Part shown: positions 8,228-15,519 of the stretch, one piece after another
Numbering within the stretch: position 1 is the stretch's first letter
Layout of the letters: every line of letters starts with the position of its first letter
From: Brevibacillus parabrevis
GTDB taxonomy: Bacteria > Bacillota > Bacilli > Brevibacillales > Brevibacillaceae
Direction of reading: 5' to 3'
Length of the DNA: 33,016 nt
Assembly (NCBI RefSeq): GCF_003710905.1
Contig: NZ_RHHV01000020.1
Location: 1-33,016 of the forward strand
The notes under the pieces: model-generated
What the model saw: only the letters and a program-made list of their open reading frames with translations
Databases searched by the model: none
What the model was told of the DNA's origin: nothing
Translations under genes and position numbers: made by a program

Positions 8228-10073
8228 GTTGGTACACCCTCCATTCCACAAGCAAAACCAAGAGCACAAGCGCTGCCAGCCAGTACGTCAACTCCCGCGT
8301 GCCTGTGCCCGCTCTTTGCTGCTCTGCTTCGCCTTGTCCAGCCTGCGAACTGGCAACACTGAGCGTTTTCGGCGTAATATCCGACTCGCTCTCACTCAGG
8401 CGCACGGAAAAATACTTGCTCACAGCTCCCGCGTCCAATGTCTCGTCCAGTTTGTACAAGCCGATCTGCTCCGGCACCTGTATCGTCAAGACCGTTCCGT
8501 TTGCCTTGATCGCTTGCTGCTGACCATCGGGATACGTCAAGCTTCTCTCCGTTGCCCCCGGCGTGAGCGGAATGCTCAGGCTCTCTCCCGGATGACTGGT
8601 GGCGATGGGTGCCGTTTGCGCTGGCGACAGCCAGTTCACAACATTTTGCATGAAAATGGGAAAAGCCGGGCGCAACGGAAAATCGGAGTCGTGCAAGTCA
8701 AAAGCAAACACGACGATGCGCCTGCCGTCGATCACGCCAGCCTTGACCAAATCCGCGTCACCGGCTCGCACGAGTGTCTTCATCCCGGGCATTTCGCCTA
8801 AAACCGCCGCTTTGGCAATATGCACCTCGCGCCAATCCACGTATTTGAGCATCGGATCATCTGCGGAGACGGCTTGCGGTCCCTGCTCCAGCTCCTGCTC
8901 GCCTGCAAGCGGCAGCCAATCCGTTTTCCTGTCTGGCGCGATCAGCAAAATATTGCCCTGCGGCAGCTTGTCCGGCACTTCGCCGTCGAACACCCACAAA
9001 TCGCGCGCCTCGGCATTCGGCCCGGGAGCGTTCTGGACGGTTTCCACCTCCAGGCTGCCAACGGTCTGCATGACCTGATGCAAAAAGCGATTGCCCGCCG
9101 GAGTGTACAGCACGGCTTTTCCTTTGCTCGCCGCAAATGGCACGCTCCAGATTTCATTGTCTTGCGGCAAGCCGTCCTGCTCCGGCGCAATGACAGCGCG
9201 ATAGGCAGTCGAGACAGGCAGCTCTGTGAACGAAAACGTCCCGGAACGTGCTGTCTCGATGGCAAACTGGTTCGTGTCCAGCAGCTTGCCTTTGTCATCA
9301 AAAATCGTGACGGTTCCTCGCGACTGGGCGCTGCCATGGTTATCGATGCGCAAAAGGGCTTCGACACCGTTTGGCCCGGCCTGTGTCACAAAGGCGGCAA
9401 TCGCCGCATTTTCACGCGTTCTCCCCATCTGCATGAAGCGAAAGCTTGCGGACGAGGCGGACAATGACTGGGTCGCCAGCTTTCGCTCCACATTGCCATC
9501 CCCGATCCAGATGACGCCGCTTCCCGGTTCATTCGCCGCGATCGCTCCCGCCAGCGACAGCGCAGACAGCGGGTCAGACGTTCCCATGTTGGCTGTCAGC
9601 TTTTGCAGCGCCGCTGTCAGCTCGGTTTTGTCGGCGCTTTTGGACACCAGCACATTCGGCTCGCTCCCGGCGGCAATCACGGTCATCGTCTGAGCGCTGC
9701 CGAGCTTCTCGACCAGCGCCTTCGCTTCGGAGACGGCCCGTGACAGCCTCGTCTCTTCTCCCTCTTTTGCCAGCATGCTGCCTGATGTATCGACGACAAG
9801 CACGGTGTGGTCAGCCGTGATCCCTTCCGTTGGCATGGCTGGTCTGGTCAGTGCCAGAACGAGCAAGCATGCCGCCAGCAGTTGCAGGAACAATAGCAAG
9901 TTGCGCCGCAGCTTTTCCCATGGCCGCACCGCTTCCCAGTTTTGCAACGTTCGCTGCCAAAGCAGCGTGCTCGGCACGACGCGATCCTCTACTTTTCTTT
10001 TGAGCAGGTAGAGGACGATGATGGCCGGGATGATCAGTGCAAACCAGATGCTGGAAAGTCCCATCCACTGCAT
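8217..10073 (-). CDS. BatA-type vWA domain membrane protein
   Basis: 618 residues. The N-terminus (about 1-80) matches the aerotolerance-regulator (BatA) N-terminal domain: two hydrophobic helices (about 8-24 and 57-77) around VPSTLLWQR. It is followed by a vWA domain with a complete MIDAS DTSGS (95-99), a long extracytoplasmic or peripheral region, and a C-terminal membrane helix (about 596-613). The start ATG has GAGGAG about 9 bases upstream. It lies 16 bases after the DUF58 gene and overlaps the next vWA gene by 11 bases, so translation is probably coupled. In related clusters such proteins sit in the membrane and are remodelled by MoxR ATPases; the target here is unknown. Confidence 0.85.
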   Translation of the reverse strand: MQWMGLSSIWFALIIPAIIVLYLLKRKVEDRVVPSTLLWQRTLQNWEAVRPWEKLRRNLLLFLQLLAACLLVLALTRPAMPTEGITADHTVLVVDTSGSMLAKEGEETRLSRAVSEAKALVEKLGSAQTMTVIAAGSEPNVLVSKSADKTELTAALQKLTANMGTSDPLSALSLAGAIAANEPGSGVIWIGDGNVERKLATQSLSASSASFRFMQMGRTRENAAIAAFVTQAGPNGVEALLRIDNHGSAQSRGTVTIFDDKGKLLDTNQFAIETARSGTFSFTELPVSTAYRAVIAPEQDGLPQDNEIWSVPFAASKGKAVLYTPAGNRFLHQVMQTVGSLEVETVQNAPGPNAEARDLWVFDGEVPDKLPQGNILLIAPDRKTDWLPLAGEQELEQGPQAVSADDPMLKYVDWREVHIAKAAVLGEMPGMKTLVRAGDADLVKAGVIDGRRIVVFAFDLHDSDFPLRPAFPIFMQNVVNWLSPAQTAPIATSHPGESLSIPLTPGATERSLTYPDGQQQAIKANGTVLTIQVPEQIGLYKLDETLDAGAVSKYFSVRLSESESDITPKTLSVASSQAGQGEAEQQRAGTGTRELTYWLAALVLLVLLVEWRVYQRGY

Positions 10074-10089
10074 GAAGTCTCTCTCCTCT

Positions 10090-10971
10090 CTAGCGAATCA
10101 TGCCCGCCTGCCGAAATACGTGAAAGACGACCGATTCCAGCGATTGCTCCGCTTCGATCTCTGTGTAAGCGATGCCTCTTCCGTAGGCAAAAGCAGCCAG
10201 CTCCTGGCGAAAATCGCGCAAGCTTTTCGCGTACTCGGCCAGCAACAAGGCAGTCATCGATGCTTCTTTTGCCTGTCCGGTCTCGGCGTCGATCAACCGC
10301 AGCTCGCCTGCGTAATCCGGCTGCCGTTCCTCCTGGGAAAGTACCTGCACAAGCGTCACCTCTTGCCGCGCCGCCTGCAAGTAGGCCAGCCCTTCCGCGT
10401 AGCCGTCCGGGAACAAAAAATCGGAAAGCACGATCGAAATACCTGCTTTGCCGCGAACTGCTCCAGGCTGGCGGAGTGCGCCATGCAAATCCCCCGGGCC
10501 GCCTTCCCCGATCGCCGATAAAAAGGAAAGCAGCCGATGCGCCTGACCTTTGCCCTGCAACCCTTGCAAGGACGCTACGATGCGGTGATCGAATGCGTAG
10601 ACGGATACGTGATCGAGGTGGCACAGCGACAAGTACCCCAAAGCCGCGGCAATCTGCACCGAGCGCGACAGCTTGCTCGGCTGCCCGTAGCCCATGGAGC
10701 GGCTGCAATCGATATACAAGCTCACGTGAAGCTCGGTTTCATCCAAATACTTTTTCAAAAACAGCTTGCCGGAGCGCGCATACGCATTCCAATCCAGCTG
10801 GCGCAAGTCGTCTCCCGGCACGTACGCCCGGAAGTCGGCAAACTCCATCGAGCTGCCCAGCTGTCTGGCCCGTCTCTTTCCCGCATGGCTGCCGCTGACG
10901 GCTTTCCTGATGGCAAGCTGCATCCGTTCCAGTCTGGCAAGCCATGCCGGGTCAAGCAGGTGCTGACTCAT
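10090..10971 (-). CDS. DUF58 domain protein (vWA-like MoxR partner)
   Basis: 293 residues. The central DUF58 signature is the block GDDLRQLDWNAYARSGKLF followed by a degenerate vWA strand YIDCSRSMGYG (D-x-S-x-S MIDAS-like). DUF58 proteins are almost always encoded next to MoxR AAA ATPases and are thought to be their adaptors or substrates. The ATG overlaps the moxR stop (ATGA at 10968-10971), typical of translational coupling between subunits of one complex. No membrane helix is seen, so it is cytoplasmic. The length is shorter than DUF58 proteins with N-terminal membrane helices, but normal for the soluble kind. Confidence 0.9.
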   Translation of the reverse strand: MSQHLLDPAWLARLERMQLAIRKAVSGSHAGKRRARQLGSSMEFADFRAYVPGDDLRQLDWNAYARSGKLFLKKYLDETELHVSLYIDCSRSMGYGQPSKLSRSVQIAAALGYLSLCHLDHVSVYAFDHRIVASLQGLQGKGQAHRLLSFLSAIGEGGPGDLHGALRQPGAVRGKAGISIVLSDFLFPDGYAEGLAYLQAARQEVTLVQVLSQEERQPDYAGELRLIDAETGQAKEASMTALLLAEYAKSLRDFRQELAAFAYGRGIAYTEIEAEQSLESVVFHVFRQAGMIR

Positions 10972-11951
10972 GCTTTCTGCCCCGACAGCGCGTCCAAAAT
11001 ATCGCGGATGATCTGATCGGCCCGCACTCCGCTCGCCTCGCCTTCAAAATTGAGGAAAATGCGATGGCGAAGGGCTGGCAAAGCTACCGCTTCCACGTCC
11101 TCGTAGGCGAGATTGTAACGCCCGGAAAGCAGCGCCCGCACTTTTGCCAGGGAGACGATTGCCTGCACCCCGCGCGGCCCTGCCCCGTTTCGCACGTACT
11201 GATTGACAGAAGCAACAGCCCGCTCGCCAGGGTGAGTGGCAAGCAGCAAGTTGACAGCATAGTCCAGCACCGCATCTGCCACCAAAATGTCGCGGGCGGC
11301 CTGCTGAATTTGCCCGATTTGCTCGCCGGATGCCACCTTTTCTACCGGAATCGCTTGCCCGGTCGTCGTGCGCTGTACGATTGCCTTCAGTTCGTCAGCT
11401 GTCGGGTACGGCACGTCGATTTTCAACAAAAAGCGGTCCATCTGGGCCTCGGGCAGCGGATAAGTCCCTTCTTGCTCCAGCGGGTTTTGTGTCGCCAAAA
11501 CGAAGAACGGCGCAGGCAGCGGTCGAGTGACGCCCCCTGCGGAAACCGTGCGCTCCTGCATGGCCTCAAGCAGCGCGCTCTGCGTCTTCGGTGTTGCCCG
11601 ATTGATTTCATCGGCGAGTACGACATGGGCAAAAATCGGTCCGTGCTGGAACTGGAACGACTGCTGCCCCGTCTCGTCCACGAGAAGAATGTTTGTCCCT
11701 GTAATATCAGTCGGCATCAAATCAGGGGTGAACTGGATGCGTTGAAAAGACAGTTCAAAAGCTTGCGACAAAGTTTTCACGAGCAGCGTCTTCCCCAGAC
11801 CGGGTACGCCCTCCAAAAGAGCATGGCCTCCCGCGAACACCGCCCACAAAAGTTGCTCGACGACGTCTTTTTGTCCCACCAATACTTTTCCGATCTCTTG
11901 TCTGACTAGCTCTACTCGCTGCAAGCAATCTTCTAGCGTTTGCTGTGCCAT
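10968..11951 (-). CDS. MoxR-family AAA+ ATPase
   Basis: 327 residues. Walker A is GVPGLGKT (48-55), Walker B VVLADE (110-115) continues into INRATPKTQSALLEAMQE, and the sensor stretch ATQNPLEQEGTYPLPEAQMDRF follows; all are hallmarks of the MoxR branch of AAA+ proteins. MoxR ATPases use ATP to fold, activate or remodel client proteins, usually with vWA partners, here three of them in the same operon. AAAGGAGGG lies 7 bases before the ATG, the strongest ribosome binding site in the operon. It is 17 bases downstream of the coiled-coil gene and overlaps DUF58 by 4 bases. The family is certain; the biological client is not. Confidence 0.95.
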   Translation of the reverse strand: MAQQTLEDCLQRVELVRQEIGKVLVGQKDVVEQLLWAVFAGGHALLEGVPGLGKTLLVKTLSQAFELSFQRIQFTPDLMPTDITGTNILLVDETGQQSFQFQHGPIFAHVVLADEINRATPKTQSALLEAMQERTVSAGGVTRPLPAPFFVLATQNPLEQEGTYPLPEAQMDRFLLKIDVPYPTADELKAIVQRTTTGQAIPVEKVASGEQIGQIQQAARDILVADAVLDYAVNLLLATHPGERAVASVNQYVRNGAGPRGVQAIVSLAKVRALLSGRYNLAYEDVEAVALPALRHRIFLNFEGEASGVRADQIIRDILDALSGQKA

Positions 11952-11968
11952 AGCCGCGCCCTCCTTTT

Positions 11969-13699
11969 CTAAGGCTCAATTTTGCTGAAATAGTCTTTGA
12001 CGATATCTTGATAGTCGCCGGGAATCGTGCCTTTTTCCATGCTCTCGCGGGCGAACTGCTCGTACTGGCCGTACACTTCCTCATACGGCAGCGTTCCGCC
12101 GGAGGTCACCTGTGTCTGGCTGCTTTGCTGCGACTGGGAAGGACCTGCTCCCAAAGGGCCGCCTACCGTTTCGGAAGGGCCATTTTCCCCGCCGATGCGG
12201 CTGGTCGGAATCGTGACCAGCTCGTGCTTTCCTGCGCCCAGTCCGCCTCCCGGCCCTTGACCGTTTCCGCTTCCGCCGCCTGCGCCTGCTCCGGCGCCAT
12301 TTCCCGAACCATTGCCCGCGCCGTTCCCGGCACCTTTTCCTGAGCCGTTGCCTTGACCTGCTCCTGTGTTGCCGTTTGCAGGCGGATTCGCCTGATTCGT
12401 CTGATTGGCCGCAGCGTTCGCATTGGCTGACGCTCCGCTGCCCGTTGCTGCCTGGTTGTTTCCCGGGGTAGTCGACGCAGGGACTGCCTGGCCTGCTCCG
12501 GTTCCACTCGCCCCGTTATTGCTTCCGGCAGCTGCGGCGCTTGCCAGCGTCATCTGCGACTGAGTGAGCGAAGCTGCCGCCTGGGAGGCCGCGAGCATCG
12601 CCTGCTGGGACTGCTGGGTTGCTCCCATCGCTTGCAGCAGGCTGTTTTCCAGCGCCTTCATCGCTTCCGGGTCTTGCCCGGCTGCGATTTCCTTGGCGGC
12701 CTGTGCCAACTGGTTGGCCGTATCCGCCAGCTCTTGCGCATTGGCGGATTCCGCGTCCTTTTTCAACTGTTCTGCGGCTTTTTCCAGTTCCCGGGCCAGC
12801 TCAGCCCGCTCCTGTTCTTTCATCTTTTCCAGCTCTTTTGCCATCTCGGCAAGCGCCGTTTTCAATGCTTCGCGATCGCTTTTGGCCAACGCGTCGGCCA
12901 CTGATTTTGTCGACTTCTGGCTGCCGAGACTGCGTTGCAAGCTTTGCAGCGATGCTGTCTTGTTCTGCTCCGCTGCCCGCAGCTTTTCCAGCTGCTTTTC
13001 TGCCGCCCGCAGCGCGTTGAGCCGTCCGGCGGGATCGTCTGCTTTGGCGATGCTCTTCTTCGCTTGCTCCAGCATCTCTTCCAGCTGTTTCTTCTGAGCC
13101 TCGCTCAACCCTTCATTTGCTTTCGTTTTCGCCTTGATTTCCTCGATTTCTTTTTCCACCTTGGCGATTGCCTGTTTTGCCTGCTCCATCTGAAGAAGCC
13201 GCACATCTTGCGGATTGGGCCAAACCAAGAGCAGCAAGCACAGCAAAAGCAAACCGCCTGTGACGAACAACCTGTTTTTCAGCCCGGCCCAAACGCGAAT
13301 GCTCTCGATGATGTCCGGCAAGTTTTTGCGCAAATGCCGCAGCGCATCTTCCCGCTGCATGACCGCGACGGAGGAGGTGCTTTCGCGATGCTCCCACGCC
13401 GTTTCCACGCGCTGGGCAAGCCCGTTGCCGTCTGCCGCCTGCGCACTCTTTTGCCAAGTCGTTTGTCGCCACCTCGTGCTCATCCAGCCAATCGCCAGCC
13501 CTAGAGGAAACATGGCTACCGCCAGCCAGGCGTAATACGGGATCGGCCAAAAACGGGCAGCGAGGAGAAGCAGTCCGCTTCCCCCCGCCCCCCACAAGCC
13601 GTACAACGTGATTTGTTGGATCAGTACCTGGTTTTGCAGCTTTCTGCGCACTGGCTTCAGCAGCGACTTCAGCTCATTGTCCGGTTTCGCGGTAAACAT
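11969..13699 (-). CDS. Coiled-coil and Gly/Asn-rich membrane protein, function unknown
   Basis: 576 residues, not assigned to a named family. Three hydrophobic helices are visible (about 30-50, 55-73 and 143-163). A Lys/Glu/Ala-rich coiled coil (about 165-365) follows, then a low-complexity region (about 370-490) rich in Ala, Gly, Asn, Ser and Gln with repeating GAGNGAGNGSGNG-type units. The ordered tail is about 85 residues: LPYEEVYGQYEQFARESMEKG and ending in YFSKIEP. The tail looks conserved enough to be a docking segment. It lies 3 bases after the ABC permease gene and 17 before moxR, so it belongs to the operon. A role as membrane scaffold or MoxR client is inference only. Confidence 0.8.
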   Translation of the reverse strand: MFTAKPDNELKSLLKPVRRKLQNQVLIQQITLYGLWGAGGSGLLLLAARFWPIPYYAWLAVAMFPLGLAIGWMSTRWRQTTWQKSAQAADGNGLAQRVETAWEHRESTSSVAVMQREDALRHLRKNLPDIIESIRVWAGLKNRLFVTGGLLLLCLLLLVWPNPQDVRLLQMEQAKQAIAKVEKEIEEIKAKTKANEGLSEAQKKQLEEMLEQAKKSIAKADDPAGRLNALRAAEKQLEKLRAAEQNKTASLQSLQRSLGSQKSTKSVADALAKSDREALKTALAEMAKELEKMKEQERAELARELEKAAEQLKKDAESANAQELADTANQLAQAAKEIAAGQDPEAMKALENSLLQAMGATQQSQQAMLAASQAAASLTQSQMTLASAAAAGSNNGASGTGAGQAVPASTTPGNNQAATGSGASANANAAANQTNQANPPANGNTGAGQGNGSGKGAGNGAGNGSGNGAGAGAGGGSGNGQGPGGGLGAGKHELVTIPTSRIGGENGPSETVGGPLGAGPSQSQQSSQTQVTSGGTLPYEEVYGQYEQFARESMEKGTIPGDYQDIVKDYFSKIEP

Positions 13700-13702
13700 G
13701 GC

Positions 13703-14596
13703 TTACTGCTCCCCGGCTGACGCCTTGCGCTTCCGTCCGCGCACAGGCTGGATGAAGTAAATCGCAAGCAACAAGCAGACAACAGTCAATCCCCCATAAA
13801 ACAGGCAGTAATTCCAAAATGGATCGACATTCGCCCAAAAGCTCTGGGCGTTGGTGAAGCTGCTCAAATCCTGGACAGGCCCTTCTTCAAAAATGTTCAG
13901 CATGGCAAACACCGGATTGATGCTGTGCAACAGATCGGGCCAGATGGAGTTCGGCGGAGAAGTCACCTGATTCATCCGATTTTGATAACGGATGAACTGG
14001 CGAATAATTTCCGCCAGCACGCTTGTGCCGATCGCCACACCGAATACGACTGCATAACTGACGACCGTGGCAATTCCCGTCCGTTTGATCAAGGTCGATA
14101 TAAGTACGCCGATGCTGCCGACTACCAGCATGGTAACGACGTAGAAGCCGAACACTTTGATCAGTTGCAGCGGAGACACCCCGCCATACAAAAAGACAAT
14201 CGCGTACAGCGGGATGGTGGCGAACACGAGAAACATCATGAAGCTGAGCGAAGCCAGCCATTTTCCCAAAATCAGCCTCGTGGCGCTTATGTTTGTCGTC
14301 AGCAGGATGCTCAGCGTCTGCCGTTCGCGCTCTCCCGAGATTACCCCTGCGGTCAGACCCGGAACGAGAAAGCCGATCATGCCGAGTTGAAAGATCGACA
14401 GCATCATGAACAGCTCCCGCGTCTCGCCAGGCTTGTAGTAGCTGCCGCCATTCGTCATGAAAAAGATGGCGAGCAACGTCATAGTTCCCAACACCAGCAA
14501 GTAAAACAAAATGATCCACGGGGCGCGGTTCGTCCGCATCCGCAATTTCCATTCGTTGAATAACACAGGGTTGCGCAATCTTCTCAGGACGTTCAT
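13703..14596 (-). CDS. ABC-2 type transporter permease
   Basis: 297 residues with about six hydrophobic helices (first near 27-48, last near 268-287). The cytoplasmic segment ISGERERQTLSILLTTNISATRLILGKW is typical of ABC-2 permeases, which couple to an ATPase to move lipids, polymers or peptides outward. The ATG overlaps the stop of the ATPase gene (14593-14596), and AAAGGGGTG precedes it. It pairs with the ATPase encoded just upstream. The substrate is unknown; the association with a large extracytoplasmic protein and a MoxR/vWA set recalls the Gld-type ABC arrangement only in outline. Confidence 0.9.
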   Translation of the reverse strand: MNVLRRLRNPVLFNEWKLRMRTNRAPWIILFYLLVLGTMTLLAIFFMTNGGSYYKPGETRELFMMLSIFQLGMIGFLVPGLTAGVISGERERQTLSILLTTNISATRLILGKWLASLSFMMFLVFATIPLYAIVFLYGGVSPLQLIKVFGFYVVTMLVVGSIGVLISTLIKRTGIATVVSYAVVFGVAIGTSVLAEIIRQFIRYQNRMNQVTSPPNSIWPDLLHSINPVFAMLNIFEEGPVQDLSSFTNAQSFWANVDPFWNYCLFYGGLTVVCLLLAIYFIQPVRGRKRKASAGEQ

Positions 14597-15519
14597 GAGC
14601 CCACCCCTTTCGTAATTTCCAAAAAGATGTCTTCCAGATCGCCCACCGCTTCGTTGAAGGCTGCCACCGGATAACCAGCTGTCGTCAGTTCCCGCAACAG
14701 CTCCACCTGCTGCTCGTCGTTTCCGGCAAACCCGGCGACAACCCAGCTTCCTTCGCGCGTTACGCTCGTGATCACAGGCATTTCACGCAACCGCGTCATC
14801 GCTTCCTCAAGCTGGCCAGTCAAGCGAATGCGCAGCACGCGCTGCTCCTGCATTTTCGCGTAAATCTCATCGACTCGTCCAAATGCGACGAGATTCCCTT
14901 CTTCAATCACCCCGATGACATCGCACATCTCTGCCAGCTCAGGCAAAATGTGCGAGCTGATGATGATCGTCTTCCCCATATCGCGCAGTTCCTTCAAAAT
15001 CTCGCGCAGCTCGATCCGCGCCCGCGGGTCCAAACCGGAGGCGGGCTCGTCGAGAATCAGCACTTCCGGGTTGTGCACCAGGGAGCGGGCCAGCCCAAGC
15101 CGCTGCTTCATCCCCCGCGACAACGAATCAACGTACGCGTCGCGCTTGTGGCTGAGATTGACCAGATCGAGCAGTTGCGGAATGATCTGTTTTCTTTCCG
15201 CAGCCGGAATATCGTAGTTCGCACCGTAAAAGTCCAGGTACTCCTCTGCCGTCAAGTTGTCGTAGACGCCGAAAAAGTCCGGCATGTAGCCGATCAGTTT
15301 GCGGACTTCCTTCGGGTGACTCGTCACCTCGTAGCCGCCCACGTACGCTTTGCCGCTCGTAGGGGCAAGCAAGGTAGCCAAAATGGACATGGTCGTAGAT
15401 TTTCCTGCCCCATTCGGACCGACGAAACCGAAAACCGTGCCCTTTTCAATGTCCATTGTCAGGCCCTTCAACGCCTGCATTTTCCCGTAGCTCTTTTGCA
15501 AATTGCGAATTTGGATCAC
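14593..15519 (-). CDS. ABC transporter ATP-binding protein
   Basis: 308 residues, a single nucleotide-binding domain with a C-terminal extension of about 90 residues. Walker A is GPNGAGKST (34-42), signature LSRGMKQ (133-139), Walker B LILDEP (154-159) and D-loop SGLD, followed by the switch His in ISSHIL. The start is a GTG at 15517-15519 that overlaps the previous stop (GTGA), with GGAAGGTGA just upstream; no ATG fits better. It energises the ABC-2 permease encoded next. This CcmA/NatA-like class usually exports. It belongs to the eight-gene operon and is cytoplasmic. Confidence 0.95.
   Translation of the reverse strand: MIQIRNLQKSYGKMQALKGLTMDIEKGTVFGFVGPNGAGKSTTMSILATLLAPTSGKAYVGGYEVTSHPKEVRKLIGYMPDFFGVYDNLTAEEYLDFYGANYDIPAAERKQIIPQLLDLVNLSHKRDAYVDSLSRGMKQRLGLARSLVHNPEVLILDEPASGLDPRARIELREILKELRDMGKTIIISSHILPELAEMCDVIGVIEEGNLVAFGRVDEIYAKMQEQRVLRIRLTGQLEEAMTRLREMPVITSVTREGSWVVAGFAGNDEQQVELLRELTTAGYPVAAFNEAVGDLEDIFLEITKGVGS

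Noticed and set aside
12216..12420. Repeating GC-rich units that look like a tandem repeat or CRISPR-like array
   Set aside because: They are in-frame Gly/Asn/Ala/Ser codons inside the coiled-coil protein gene; there are no equal spacers.
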